Notes under the pieces: model-generated
The model's database searches: none
What the model was told of the DNA's origin: nothing
The model's input: the letters and a program-made list of their open reading frames with translations, nothing else
Program-made: the position numbers and the translations under genes
Assembly: GCF_024105635.1 (NCBI RefSeq)
Contig: NZ_WYDQ01000001.1
Location: forward strand, 682,001-746,000
DNA from: Oceanicola sp. 502str15
Lineage (GTDB): Bacteria; Pseudomonadota; Alphaproteobacteria; Rhodobacterales; Rhodobacteraceae
Direction: 5' to 3'
Length of the DNA: 64,000 nucleotides
Shown here: one piece after another, positions 45,437-55,008 of the stretch
How positions within the stretch are numbered: position 1 is the stretch's first letter
How the letters are laid out: every line of letters begins with the position of its first letter

Positions 45437-46603
45437 ATGAGAGAACTGCTGATAGGTGCCGCGATGGCGCTGGCCGCGTCTGGAGCATGGGCGCAGCAAC
45501 AAGGGGTGTCGGATACGGAGATCGTGATCGGCGAGAGCGATCCGTTGAGCGGCCCGGCGGCGAGCGTCGGGCTGGCCCATGCGATCGGCACCAAGCTGGC
45601 GGTGGCCGAGGTCAACGCGAATGGCGGGATCGGCGGGCGCACTGTTCGGCTGATCCAGGAAGATGACGGCTACGTGCCGTCGCGCACGGTTCAGACGGTG
45701 CGCAAGCTCATCGACGTGGACAAGGTCTTTGCGATCCTCAACACCTCCAGCAGCGCGGGCTCGCTCGGTGTGGTCGACATGATCGACGAGGCGCCGGTGG
45801 TGATGATGAACACCTTCGTCAACAACACCAACCTCTGGACCCCTCCACGAGACAACATCTTCTCAATTGGGCAGGGCTATCCGCAGCTCGCGTTCCAGAC
45901 GGTGAAATACATCGACTCCCAAGACCCCAATGCAGTTTGGGCGATCATCGTGCAGAATGACGACTTCGGCGACAACCTCGTCGAAGGTGCCGAGCGGGCG
46001 CTGGAGCAGCTCGGCAAGGACTCCGCGCTGACGATCCGTTACAACCGGGGCCAGAAGGATTTTTCGGCAGAGATGCTGCGGGTCAAACAGGCTGGGGCAA
46101 CGGCGCTGTTTTCCGGCGCGATCTCGACCGAGAACGTTTCGATTGCCCGCGAGGCGGTGAAGTTCGGGCTGGATATCGACTTCGGTATGATGTGGACCAT
46201 CCACCTTGACGCCGTCCGCGACCTGATGGGCGCGCCTGCTCAGGATGCCGTCTTTGCCGAATATACCTCGGTTCTGGACGAGAGCGCCGCGCAGCCGATC
46301 CTGAAGCTGGCGGATGAGTTCCTGAGCGCGGATGAGCGGGCCGCTGTCAACCGCACGACTCTGGCGGCCTATGCCGGGGCGAAGGTGCTGTTTGATGCGA
46401 TGGCCCAATGCGAGGCCGAGCTGACGCAGGCCTGCGTGATCGAAAAGCTGGAGGGCGCCAAGGACATCGAGACCGGCGCGATGGCGCCAACGACCTTTGG
46501 CCCCGGTGTGCGCTTCTCGGATCAGAAGGTTCGGATCATCCGAAACGACTTTGCCAATACGGCCTTCGTGCCGATGACCGAGTTCGAAGCAGTCGACTAC
46601 TGA
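45437..46603 (+). CDS. Branched-chain-type ABC substrate-binding protein (LivK-like)
   Basis: 388 aa. Signal peptide 1-19 (SGAWA); the Periplas_BP_6 fold is clear from VIGESDPLSGPAA and the paired lobes with ITVN-like loops. ATG 45437 with AAGGGAGGA. The gene ends at 46603, overlapping the convergent TetR gene by 7 bp. Cargo unknown. Confidence 0.88.
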   Translation: MRELLIGAAMALAASGAWAQQQGVSDTEIVIGESDPLSGPAASVGLAHAIGTKLAVAEVNANGGIGGRTVRLIQEDDGYVPSRTVQTVRKLIDVDKVFAILNTSSSAGSLGVVDMIDEAPVVMMNTFVNNTNLWTPPRDNIFSIGQGYPQLAFQTVKYIDSQDPNAVWAIIVQNDDFGDNLVEGAERALEQLGKDSALTIRYNRGQKDFSAEMLRVKQAGATALFSGAISTENVSIAREAVKFGLDIDFGMMWTIHLDAVRDLMGAPAQDAVFAEYTSVLDESAAQPILKLADEFLSADERAAVNRTTLAAYAGAKVLFDAMAQCEAELTQACVIEKLEGAKDIETGAMAPTTFGPGVRFSDQKVRIIRNDFANTAFVPMTEFEAVDY

Positions 46604-47265
46604 CGGCTGGCTTGCCCGGAAGCATGGCTTTCGGGCAAGGACGCCCGCGCTTCGCTGGTATCGGCCTGAAAGCCGCGCAGGAACAGGTCGATGAAGGCTT
46701 CGACGAATTCATCGGCTGAGCGCGCGCCGTCATTGCTGTACCAAGCCGGAATCCAATTGACGACGCCCATGGAAAAGAGCTTGCCGATCTTGGGATCGCA
46801 GGGCCGGATCGAGCCGTCGGAGACGCCCTGTTCGATCAGTTCGTCGGTGGCATGGCTGATAGCGGCGCGCCGTTTGACCACGACCTCGCGCAGTTCGGGG
46901 GCGAGGGAGTTCACATCGGTCAGCATGGCGAGGTTTCCCAGTTCGCCAAAGGCGCCCTGCATGTAGCGGCGCAGATAGATCAGGAATTTCTCAAGACCGT
47001 TGCCACTGTGTTTGGCCGCCATTTCGAGACCGGACTCGCCGTGCTGCATGGAGACCACGTGGCATTCGTAGAGGATGGCCTGTTTGCTGTCGAAATACTG
47101 GTAGAGGGTCGCCTTGGAGATTCCGAGGCTGGAGGCCACGTCACCCATCGAGGTATTGGCGAACCCGTTCTTGCTGAAGGCCATCGCGGCGGTTCGAAGA
47201 ACTTCTTCCTTCCGGCGGCGACGGAGGTCTTCCCGGTCAAACGCGCTGGCGGCTTTCAAATCCAC
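46597..47265 (-). CDS. TetR-family transcriptional regulator
   Basis: 222 aa. Helix-turn-helix at about 30-60 (SMGDVASSLGISKATLYQYFDSKQAIL) and an all-helical ligand domain. Divergent from the ligase at 47487, with one dyad between. TetR proteins bind short palindromes and release on acyl-CoA or similar ligands, and the island holds twelve dyads, so it is the best candidate for the regulator. Confidence 0.88.
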   Translation of the reverse strand: MDLKAASAFDREDLRRRRKEEVLRTAAMAFSKNGFANTSMGDVASSLGISKATLYQYFDSKQAILYECHVVSMQHGESGLEMAAKHSGNGLEKFLIYLRRYMQGAFGELGNLAMLTDVNSLAPELREVVVKRRAAISHATDELIEQGVSDGSIRPCDPKIGKLFSMGVVNWIPAWYSNDGARSADEFVEAFIDLFLRGFQADTSEARASLPESHASGQASRQ

Positions 47266-47372
47266 AGTCCTTCAATAGCAAGAGTCACAGGCCCGGCAGG
47301 TCCGGGCAGAGGGGTTGTAGGGTGAGGTTAGCAGTTTTTCCCCTGCTAAGGACGGGCGAGTTGGCAGATTCA

Positions 47373-47389
47373 CGTAATGCTGCTTTGCG
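47373..47389. promoter_or_regulatory. Island operator-like dyad 7
   Basis: CGTAATG-CTG-CTTTGCG in the TetR/ligase divergent promoter, 108 bp from the TetR start. Confidence 0.6.
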
Positions 47390-47486
47390 AGCTCCGGGCC
47401 GGGATCGTCAAGTCCTGATGTTGTTCCAAAGGCGCAAGGGAAGTAGCGTTCGGGCAACTGAAAACCCTCAATACGGGGAGTTCAAG

Positions 47487-48995
47487 ATGAACTTCGGCAC
47501 TCTGATATTGAACGCCGCCGCATCTCAGCCGGAGGCGCGGGCGATCAGCTTTCAAGGCAGCACGGTGACCTATGGCACGCTGGCGGACAGGGCGCGGCGG
47601 CTTGCTGCGGGCTTGCTGGAGCGGGGGCTGTTGCCCGGCGACCGGGTGCTGCTTCAGATGCACAATTGCGGCGAATATCCCGAGCTGCTGATCGGGGCAT
47701 GGGCCGCGGGGCTGGTCGTTGTGCCGGTCAACGCGAAGCTGCATGCCCGGGAGGTCGAGCATATTCTGGAGAACTCGCAGGCCCGGTTGGTCTTTACCAG
47801 TGCAGGGGTGCCGGATCTGGAGAGCGATGTGGAGACGGTGGCTTGCGGCGGGGCGGCCTATGAGGGCCTGCTTGGCACGGAGCCGATCAAGGCGCTGGCG
47901 GAAACCGCACCGGAAGATCTGGCCTGGCTGTTTTACACCTCAGGCACCACCGGACGCCCGAAGGGGGCAATGCTTTCGAACCGCAACCTGCTGGCGATGG
48001 CGAATGCCTATTATGCGGATATCGACCAGCTTGGCCCGGACGATACGATGCTGGTTGCGGCCCCGGCCTCGCACGGGGCGGGCCTTTACCTGCTGGCGGC
48101 GTTGCTCAAGGGCGCGCATGTGGTCATCTCTGCGGGCTTCGACATTGCCGAGGCGGAGCAAGTGGTGCGCGATAACGAGAAGGTCTCGCTCTTCGCGGTG
48201 CCGACCATTCTCAACCGGCTGGTGGCGGCATGGGGCGGATCGGAAGTGCCACTCGAGAACGTGAAGACCATCGTTTACGGCGGTGCGCCGATGTATGTGG
48301 CCGACCTCGAGCGCGCGATCGGTGTGTTCGGAGCGCGCCTGTTTCAGCTTTTCGCGCAGGGCGAGAGTCCGATGACGGTGAGTGGATTGCCTCAGCGCCT
48401 GCATCGCACGGATTTGCCGGAGTCCGCGCGGTTGCTCTCATCCTGCGGTTATCCGCGCACCGGCTATGCCTTCCGGATCTGCGATCCGGACAGCGGCGAA
48501 GAGCTGCCGTTCGGGGAGACCGGGGAGATATGCGCGCAGGGCGAGGCGGTTATGCTGGGATACTGGAAGAACGAGGAGGCAACCGCCAAGGCGCTGCGCG
48601 AGGGCTGGCTGTGCACCGGTGACCTCGGCTTTTGCGATCCGGACGGGCTCTTGCATGTTGTCGATCGCTCCAAGGACATGATCATCAGCGGCGGCACCAA
48701 TATCTATCCGCGTGAGGTGGAAGAGGCGTTGTTGACCCATCCTGCCGTGGCAGAGGTTGCGGTGATCGGCATTCCTGACCCGGAGTGGGGCGAGTCGGTT
48801 GTGGCCTGCGTGGTCAGGGCAGGCGGGGCCGAGGTGGGCGAGGCGGAGCTCGATGAGCATGTCTGCAACCACATCGCCCGCTTCAAGCGCCCCAAACTCT
48901 ATCGCTTCATGGATGAACTGCCCAAGAGCGATTACGCCAAGATCCTGAAATCGGAGCTGCGCAAGGCTATGGGCGGGGAGCTGGCTGCGACCTGA
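47487..48995 (+). CDS. AMP-dependent acyl-CoA ligase
   Basis: 502 aa. FYTSGTTGRPKGAMLS, the GYWKNEEATAKAL hinge, IISGGTNIYPREVEEAL, and the C-terminal lysine in YAKILKSELR. ATG 47487 with GGGGAG; a longer frame from 47322 overlaps the promoter. Third ANL protein of the island. Confidence 0.9.
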   Translation: MNFGTLILNAAASQPEARAISFQGSTVTYGTLADRARRLAAGLLERGLLPGDRVLLQMHNCGEYPELLIGAWAAGLVVVPVNAKLHAREVEHILENSQARLVFTSAGVPDLESDVETVACGGAAYEGLLGTEPIKALAETAPEDLAWLFYTSGTTGRPKGAMLSNRNLLAMANAYYADIDQLGPDDTMLVAAPASHGAGLYLLAALLKGAHVVISAGFDIAEAEQVVRDNEKVSLFAVPTILNRLVAAWGGSEVPLENVKTIVYGGAPMYVADLERAIGVFGARLFQLFAQGESPMTVSGLPQRLHRTDLPESARLLSSCGYPRTGYAFRICDPDSGEELPFGETGEICAQGEAVMLGYWKNEEATAKALREGWLCTGDLGFCDPDGLLHVVDRSKDMIISGGTNIYPREVEEALLTHPAVAEVAVIGIPDPEWGESVVACVVRAGGAEVGEAELDEHVCNHIARFKRPKLYRFMDELPKSDYAKILKSELRKAMGGELAAT

Positions 48996-49042
48996 GCGCC
49001 GCTTCGGATCGGGCGAGCCCGGGCGCCGTGCAGCGCTAACCT

Positions 49043-49059
49043 TGCAACGCAATATTGCA
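49043..49059. promoter_or_regulatory. Island operator-like dyad 8
   Basis: TGCAACG-CAA-TATTGCA, 67 bp before the 6-oxocamphor hydrolase-like gene. Confidence 0.7.
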
Positions 49060-49125
49060 GCGCCGGGTCATTCCCGTGCGCTGGAGGGCGGCTTAGGGTT
49101 TGCGTAACCAAGGAGGAGAACCGAC

Positions 49126-49917
49126 ATGCCAGCCCCTGACACCGCATTCGAGCGCTACAAGGACAAGTATGACTGCGTGAAACTCAGCCGCGATGAGGCG
49201 GGCGTGTTGCTTGTGCGGTTGCACACCGATGGCGGCCCGCTGATCTGGAGTTCGCAAGTGCACAACGAGTTGGGCTGGCTGTTCACCGATATCGGCGCGG
49301 ACCGGGCCAACAAGGTGGTGGTGCTGACCGGCACCGGAGATTCGTGGTGCACCGGCATCGATGCGGCGAGTTTCAAGCTCTCGAACTCGGCGGAATGGGA
49401 TGTTGTCTACTGGGAGGGGCGGCGTCTGCTGAAGAATCTGATGGACATCGAGGTGCCGGTGATCAGCGCGGTCAACGGCCCGGCGATCTTCCACCCGGAG
49501 ATCCCGGTAATGAGCGATGTGGTTCTGGCCTCGGAGACGGCGATGTTTCAGGACGCGCCGCATTTCGTTTCGGGGATCGTGCCGGGGGACGGGGCGCATG
49601 TGGTCTGGACCAACCTGCTTGGCTTCAACCGGGGCCGGTATTTCTTGCTGACGGGGCAGGAGCTGGACGCGAAGACCGCGCTGGAATTCGGCGCCGTCTC
49701 CGAGGTGTTGCCCGCCGACAGGCTGATGGACCGGGCCATGGAACTGGCTCACGCCATGGCAGCGCATTCGACGTTGACCCTGCGCTACACAAGGGTTGCT
49801 CTCACGCAGCGCTTCAAGCGGCTGCTGGCGGAGGGGCTGGAAACAGGGCTGGCGGTTGAGGCGCTTGCGGCGATCGACCACAAGCCCGACACCGGCACGA
49901 TGAAAGATTTGGGTTAG
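49126..49917 (+). CDS. Crotonase-family beta-diketone hydrolase (6-oxocamphor hydrolase-like)
   Basis: 263 aa. The central part, HPEIPVMSD followed by [21 protein letters not shown] and [19 protein letters not shown], corresponds closely, as I recall it, to 6-oxocamphor hydrolase of Rhodococcus. The catalytic His/His/Asp set (HPE, PHF, PGDG) and the downstream EALAAID glutamate are all there, as is a Trp in the position of the ring-stacking Trp ([11 protein letters not shown]). These enzymes cut C-C bonds of cyclic beta-diketones by retro-Claisen hydrolysis. This is not an ordinary enoyl-CoA hydratase. Forms a unit with the MDR gene. Confidence 0.82.
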   Translation: MPAPDTAFERYKDKYDCVKLSRDEAGVLLVRLHTDGGPLIWSSQVHNELGWLFTDIGADRANKVVVLTGTGDSWCTGIDAASFKLSNSAEWDVVYWEGRRLLKNLMDIEVPVISAVNGPAIFHPEIPVMSDVVLASETAMFQDAPHFVSGIVPGDGAHVVWTNLLGFNRGRYFLLTGQELDAKTALEFGAVSEVLPADRLMDRAMELAHAMAAHSTLTLRYTRVALTQRFKRLLAEGLETGLAVEALAAIDHKPDTGTMKDLG

Positions 49918-49926
49918 GGGCGCGCG

Positions 49927-50961
49927 GTGCTTTCGATGATGCGCGCCTGCGAGATTGATCCCGGTGCCGGGGATGGGCGGATTTACCATGTTGAGCGGCC
50001 TACGCCCGAACCGGGGCAGGGCGAGGTGCTGATCCGCCTTGGGGCGGCATCGTTGAATTACCGCGATCTGCTGGTCATGCAGAATTTCTACAACGCGCCG
50101 CCGGGGCGGGAGATTCCGCTTTCGGACGGGGCGGGGCGGATCGTGGCCACCGGCCCGGACGTGCCGGAAGAGCGGATTGGCCAGCGGGTTGCGGCGGCGT
50201 TCTTTCCCGATTGGCAACGCGGCGCGATCACGGCCACGGCGCGGGGCCGCTCGTTCGGGGCGAACCTGCCGGGCATGCTGGCGGAATATGCCGTTGTGCC
50301 AGCGCATGCGGCAATCGAGGTGCCGCCCCACCTGAGCGACGAGGAGGCGGCAACGCTGCCCTGCGCGGGGCTGACCGCATGGACGGCGCTGTGCGAGGCG
50401 GCACAGCTTCGGCCCGGCATGAGCGTGCTTTTGCTCGGCTCGGGCGGGGTTTCGGTGATGGCTCTGCAATTTGCCAAGATCATGGGATTGCGGGTGATCC
50501 AGACCACCAGCAGCCCGGCCAAGCGCGCCCGTCTGCTGGAGCTTGGCGCCGATGAGGTGATTGACTACACCGCAGAGCCAGACTGGCATCAGGCGGTGCG
50601 GCGGCTCACGGGCGGTGATGGCGTGGATGCGGTGGTGGAGATCGGTGGCACCGGCACGCTCACCAACTCGGCGCTCTCGGTGCGCACCGGAGGCACCATC
50701 GTTTGCGTGGGCTTCGTGACCGAGGGGCAGGGGCTTGACCCGAAGCTGATCGTGGGACGCGCCATTCGGCTGATCGGGATTTCGGTGGGCAGTTGCGAAG
50801 GCTTCGCTGAAATGAACCGGGCCATCGCGTTACACAAGATGCGTCCGGTGGTGGATCGGGTCTTTGCGATGGAGCAGGCCGAGGAAGCCTTTGCGCTGAT
50901 GCGGGCGGGCGGGCATTTTGGCAAGGTGGTGATCTCCATCGCGCCCGCAGGCGGTGGCTGA
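49927..50961 (+). CDS. MDR-family NAD(P)-dependent alcohol dehydrogenase/quinone reductase
   Basis: 344 aa. GGG-type cofactor loop LLLGSGGVSVMALQFAK; no structural zinc cysteine set, so a zinc-poor MDR. LTAWTALCEAAQ fits this branch. GTG 49927 (AGGGG at 6 nt) or ATG 49936/49939. Oxidises an alcohol or reduces an enone next to the diketone hydrolase. Its stop abuts the stop of the convergent dehydrogenase (TGATCA). Confidence 0.82.
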   Translation: MLSMMRACEIDPGAGDGRIYHVERPTPEPGQGEVLIRLGAASLNYRDLLVMQNFYNAPPGREIPLSDGAGRIVATGPDVPEERIGQRVAAAFFPDWQRGAITATARGRSFGANLPGMLAEYAVVPAHAAIEVPPHLSDEEAATLPCAGLTAWTALCEAAQLRPGMSVLLLGSGGVSVMALQFAKIMGLRVIQTTSSPAKRARLLELGADEVIDYTAEPDWHQAVRRLTGGDGVDAVVEIGGTGTLTNSALSVRTGGTIVCVGFVTEGQGLDPKLIVGRAIRLIGISVGSCEGFAEMNRAIALHKMRPVVDRVFAMEQAEEAFALMRAGGHFGKVVISIAPAGGG

Positions 50962-51759
50962 TCACCCGCTGGGTAATTTGGAGAAGCCTGTTACCGAGCG
51001 CGGCGCGAAACTTTTCTCGACGGAAAATCCGCCATCGACCACGAGCACCGCGCCGGTGATGTAGGAGGCTTTGGGCGAGGCCAGAAAGGCGATGGCTTCG
51101 GCGATCTCTTCGGGGCGTCCGGCCCGCGCCAGCGGGATAGAGGCCTCGAGCGCGCTCTGCATCTCCGGCTCATCGAGATAGCCCGCCGTCATCGGCGTAT
51201 GGATCATGCCGGGGGCAACGGCGTTTACCCGTATCCCGTCGGCCGCGAGATCTCCGGCGAAGGAGCGGGTCAGGCCGACGACACCGTGTTTGGAGGCGTT
51301 GTAAGCGGCGCGCTGGGGAATCGAGAGCACGCCGGACACCGAGGCGACATTGACGATCGCCCCATGGCCGGAGGAGCGCAGGGCGGGCCGGGCGTGGCGG
51401 GCGCACAGGAACACGCCTTCGAGGTTGACGGAAATGAGCTGCTGCCACTCCTGCGGCGAGACCTTGAGCGATGCCGCGTGCTGGGACAGCCCGGCATTGT
51501 TGACCAGCAGGTCGAGGCGGCCTTTCCAGCCGATCACTTCAGAAATCATCTGTTCGACCTCTGCTGCATCGGCGACGTTGCAGCCAAGGGCCATGGTTTC
51601 GATGCCCGCCTCCCTCAGGGCGCTGGCAGCGGCTTCGGCGCGCTCTCGGGTGGGTTCGACGAGGGCGACGGCATGGCCGTCGCGGCCCAACAGGCGGGCG
51701 GTGGCAAGGCCGATGCCGCCCGCGCCGCCGGTGACGATGGCCACGTTTTGCTCAGACAT
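50962..51759 (-). CDS. Short-chain dehydrogenase/reductase
   Basis: 265 aa, classical SDR. TGGAGGIG, NNAG, YNASK and PVVDGG-type end. ATG 51759 follows GGGAAAAAGCACC. Divergent from an amidohydrolase with a shared dyad. Probable step: alcohol to ketone or reverse in the pathway. Confidence 0.86.
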   Translation of the reverse strand: MSEQNVAIVTGGAGGIGLATARLLGRDGHAVALVEPTRERAEAAASALREAGIETMALGCNVADAAEVEQMISEVIGWKGRLDLLVNNAGLSQHAASLKVSPQEWQQLISVNLEGVFLCARHARPALRSSGHGAIVNVASVSGVLSIPQRAAYNASKHGVVGLTRSFAGDLAADGIRVNAVAPGMIHTPMTAGYLDEPEMQSALEASIPLARAGRPEEIAEAIAFLASPKASYITGAVLVVDGGFSVEKSFAPRSVTGFSKLPSG

Positions 51760-51833
51760 GGTGCTTTTTCCCTTCCGCGCCGGTTCTGCTGCGAAGCGAA
51801 GCGCGGGCGGGGCAGAATCTCAAACCCCGGTTC

Positions 51834-51850
51834 TGCAAACATCGTTTGCA
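51834..51850. promoter_or_regulatory. Island operator-like dyad 9
   Basis: TGCAAAC-ATC-GTTTGCA, a perfect 7+7 palindrome in the divergent region between the dehydrogenase and the amidohydrolase. Confidence 0.65.
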
Positions 51851-51980
51851 GCTTTCGGGCTGCGCAGGGGCGGGGTGCGCCGATACCTTTGCGCCATGGC
51901 GGTGGTGGTCATGCCGGCGGCCCGCAACACCGGACCCCGCCCTTGCAGATCGACCCGCACCTTGAGCATCAGGAGGACGT

Positions 51981-53009
51981 ATGTCTGCACTCGCCCCGAA
52001 GAAGAAGCCCCATGTTCCGCCGACCGATACAAACTGGCTGGCGCAGGGCGTGGAAGCGCCATTGCCTGTGCCCTATGAGGTTGTGGATTCTCACATCCAC
52101 CTCTGGGATTTCAGCGACCCGCCATATTTTGGCGACAGCTACGGTGCCGACGCCCGCGCGGCGGGGATCGCGGAGGCGGTCTATGTGGAATGCACCATGG
52201 GCTATCGCGAAACCGGCCCGGCGGCAGAACGGCCGATTGGCGAGGTCGAGTTTGCGCGGGCGCAGGCGGAGGCGCAGCCGTCCGGCGGGGTCCGGCTTGG
52301 TTCGGCCATTGTCGGCTGGGTGGATGCCACACTTGGCGATGGGGTGATGCCGGTGTTGGAGGGCCAGATCGAGGCCGGGGCAGGGCGGTTTCGCGGGGTG
52401 CGCATTCGGGCCGCCTGGGACGATGATCCGGCGGCAACCTACGGACCGGGCGGCACGCCGCCGGGATTTCTGGGGCAGAAGGACTGCCGGGCGGCAATTG
52501 ATGCGCTGCAAAGGCTCGGGCTTTCGCTGGATGTCTACCTGTTCCATACCCAGTTGGCGGAGGTTGCAGAGCTTGCCCGCGCGATGCCGGACCTGCCCAT
52601 CGTGGTGAACCATTGCGGCGCGCCGATACATGTCGGTCGGTATGGCGAACGGCGCGCGGAGGTGAGGCAGCAGTGGGCGGCGGGGATTTCGAAACTGGCG
52701 GCGTTTGACAACGTCTTCATCAAGATCGGCGGTTTCGCGATCACCCGTATCGGGCTGGTGGCGCGGGAGGGCGGGGCGCAAGCGCCGGGCTCGGTGGCCC
52801 TTGCCGCGCAGTTTGCCCCATGGGCGGAACATTGTCTGGAGGCCTTCGGGCCGGAGCGCTGCATGTTCGGCTCGAATTTCCCGGTCGACAAGGCGGCAAT
52901 GTCGCTCCCCAACCAGGTGAATGCGATGAAGCGGCTGGCCGGGCAACTTGGCCCGGAGGAGGCCTCTGCCTTCATGGGGGGCACGGCGCGGCGGTTCTAC
53001 CGGATCTGA
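51981..53009 (+). CDS. Amidohydrolase family 2 hydrolase (lactonase-like)
   Basis: 342 aa. HIHLWD at about 38-43 is the metal site; VNHCGAP and FGSNFPVDK are later metal/active-site motifs of the TIM-barrel family of lactonases and decarboxylases such as 2-pyrone-4,6-dicarboxylate lactonase. ATG 51981 with AGGAGG. A second hydrolase able to open a lactone made by a Baeyer-Villiger enzyme. Confidence 0.82.
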   Translation: MSALAPKKKPHVPPTDTNWLAQGVEAPLPVPYEVVDSHIHLWDFSDPPYFGDSYGADARAAGIAEAVYVECTMGYRETGPAAERPIGEVEFARAQAEAQPSGGVRLGSAIVGWVDATLGDGVMPVLEGQIEAGAGRFRGVRIRAAWDDDPAATYGPGGTPPGFLGQKDCRAAIDALQRLGLSLDVYLFHTQLAEVAELARAMPDLPIVVNHCGAPIHVGRYGERRAEVRQQWAAGISKLAAFDNVFIKIGGFAITRIGLVAREGGAQAPGSVALAAQFAPWAEHCLEAFGPERCMFGSNFPVDKAAMSLPNQVNAMKRLAGQLGPEEASAFMGGTARRFYRI

Positions 53010-53050
53010 GAGGTGCTGCGGGCGCCGGTGGCGGCCCCGGAGAGGGGTCG

Positions 53051-54355
53051 CTAGCCGAACATCTCGGGCAGCAGCAACACGATGTCGGGGAAGGCGATGA
53101 GCAGCAGCAGAACGATTGCATCAGCGATTAGGAAATAGACCACCCCCTTGAAGATCGTGCCAAGGGTCACGCCTTCGCCGAGCACTGACTTGATCACGAA
53201 GACATTGAGCCCGACAGGGGGCGTTATCATCCCGATCTCCAGCAGTTTGACGATGATCACGCCGAACCAGATCATATCGAACCCGGCATTGGCCGCGACC
53301 GGGATGAGGATGGGAAGGGTGAGCAGCATCGCGCCCGTCGGGTCAAGGAACATGCCGAGGACAAGGTAGATCAGGGCGATGAAGGCCAGCAGCAGCATGG
53401 GATCGCCGCTGATCTGGATGACGAAGGCGGCGATGCCCTCGTCGGCGCCGCTCAGCGAGACGAAGCGGGTCAGCATGTTGGCGCCGATGGCGATGATGAA
53501 GAGGGTCGCAGAGGTGGTGAAGGATTCGACCAGCGATTTGCGGAAATTGACCCAGGTCAGGGTGCGCATGAAGAGGGCGACGAGGATCGAGATGCCCGAT
53601 CCGACCGCTCCGGCCTCGGTGGGCGTGAACAGGCCGGTGAAGAGGCCGCCGAAAACCGCCCCCGCGAGCACGATGGCGGGGAGGATGGAGGGTAGGGTCC
53701 GCACGCGGTCGCGGATGGTGTATTGCTCGGTGAGGCGCGGGGCAGCAGAGGGCTTGAGCAGCACCCAGATGACGATCACGAGCATGTAAGAGAGGACCGT
53801 CAGGAGGCCCGCCATGGCGCCGCCGAGGAACAGCTTGCCGATGGGCTGCTCGGCGAGGATGCCGAAGATGATGAAGATGATGCTGGGCGGGATCAGCGCG
53901 CCGACCGTGCCGGCGGCGGCGACGGTGCCCGTGGCAAGGCTCGGGCTGTAGTTGGAGCGCAGCATCTCGGGCACCGCGATGCGCCCCATGGCCGCAGCGC
54001 AGGCGACCGAGGAGCCGGTAATCGCGGCGAAGCCGGCCGAGCCGAAGACACTGGCGATGGCAAGCCCTCCGGGCAGCCGCACAAGCCAGACGCGCGCGGC
54101 GTTGAACAACCCGTGGGTAATGCCTGCGTGGTAGCAGAGAAAGCCCATGAAGAGGAACATCGGCACCGAGCTCAACTGCCAGTTCGCGGCGAAGCCGTAG
54201 GGTGCGATCTTCAATGTGCTGGTGGCCGCAGGAAGCCCGATCAGCGCCCAAATCCCCCCGAAAGATGCGGTGATCAGCGCGATGCCGATTGGCACGCGGA
54301 CCGCGATCATGACGAAGAGGGCGGCAAGGCCGATGAACCCGATTGCTTCATTCAT
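53051..54355 (-). CDS. dctM: TRAP transporter large permease (DctM)
   Basis: 434 aa, about twelve hydrophobic segments. PSIIFIIFGILAEQ, FLDPTGAMLLTLPI and TPPVGLNVFVIKS are DctM hallmarks. Imports organic acids with sodium. Last gene of a unit DctP-DctQ-DctM on the minus strand. Confidence 0.92.
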   Translation of the reverse strand: MNEAIGFIGLAALFVMIAVRVPIGIALITASFGGIWALIGLPAATSTLKIAPYGFAANWQLSSVPMFLFMGFLCYHAGITHGLFNAARVWLVRLPGGLAIASVFGSAGFAAITGSSVACAAAMGRIAVPEMLRSNYSPSLATGTVAAAGTVGALIPPSIIFIIFGILAEQPIGKLFLGGAMAGLLTVLSYMLVIVIWVLLKPSAAPRLTEQYTIRDRVRTLPSILPAIVLAGAVFGGLFTGLFTPTEAGAVGSGISILVALFMRTLTWVNFRKSLVESFTTSATLFIIAIGANMLTRFVSLSGADEGIAAFVIQISGDPMLLLAFIALIYLVLGMFLDPTGAMLLTLPILIPVAANAGFDMIWFGVIIVKLLEIGMITPPVGLNVFVIKSVLGEGVTLGTIFKGVVYFLIADAIVLLLLIAFPDIVLLLPEMFG

Positions 54356-54407
54356 CTGGTGTTACCTGTGATGCTGGATTGAGGAGGCAGGGCGCGGCAC
54401 TGGCGGA

Positions 54408-54917
54408 TCACTCCTCGACCGCGGCGGGCCTGTCGGTGCCGCGGATGTACCAATAGAACTGGGCGAGCAGATAGGCCGAGATCAGGCCGAAACCGATGGG
54501 CGGGCAGAACCGCCCGGGCCAGGTTTCAAAGCGCATGCCGCCTTCGATGAGAAACGCGCCAGAGCGGAACTTTGTCATCGCCTCGCCCCAGCCGTAGTAG
54601 GCCAGCAGGGCGAAGATGACGCAGGAAAACAGGTTGATCCAGGCCCGCAGGTGGCGCTGGAAAAGCCGCGGTAGGTTGCCGGTGAAGACCTCGACCGCGA
54701 TGTGCTGGTCATACTTCTGCACCAGCGCGAGCGGGATGAAGGTGATGACCGGCATGTAATACTCGGTGACGATGGTGATGGTGCCCACCACAGGGGCGCC
54801 GAAGTAGAACTTGCCGATCACGTCAATGCAGATATGGAGGATCATGACCGCCACGACAGTGCCGGCCACGGCGATCGTGAGCGTTTCCAACAGCGAAGAT
54901 TTCGGGGCGCTGGTCAT
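54408..54917 (-). CDS. dctQ: TRAP transporter small permease (DctQ)
   Basis: 169 aa with four hydrophobic segments; GAFLIEGGMRFETWPGRFCPPIGF matches the DctQ family. Adjacent to the large permease and substrate-binding protein. Confidence 0.88.
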   Translation of the reverse strand: MTSAPKSSLLETLTIAVAGTVVAVMILHICIDVIGKFYFGAPVVGTITIVTEYYMPVITFIPLALVQKYDQHIAVEVFTGNLPRLFQRHLRAWINLFSCVIFALLAYYGWGEAMTKFRSGAFLIEGGMRFETWPGRFCPPIGFGLISAYLLAQFYWYIRGTDRPAAVEE

Positions 54918-54941
54918 GGGAGTGCCTTCGGCGGAAGAGGG

Positions 54942-54974
54942 GCCTCACCCCGGGGTGTCCGTTCGGAGTGAGGC
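54942..54974 (-). other. Hairpin between dctP and dctQ
   Basis: GCCTCAC (54942-54948) and GTGAGGC (54968-54974) form a 7-bp stem with further inner pairing (CCGT/TCGG area). No T-run follows. Such hairpins often stabilise the upstream dctP message so that the binding protein is made in excess. Confidence 0.5.
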
Positions 54975-55008
54975 GCAGGTTTGAGGGGATCGCTTGCGCG
55001 GGCGATGG

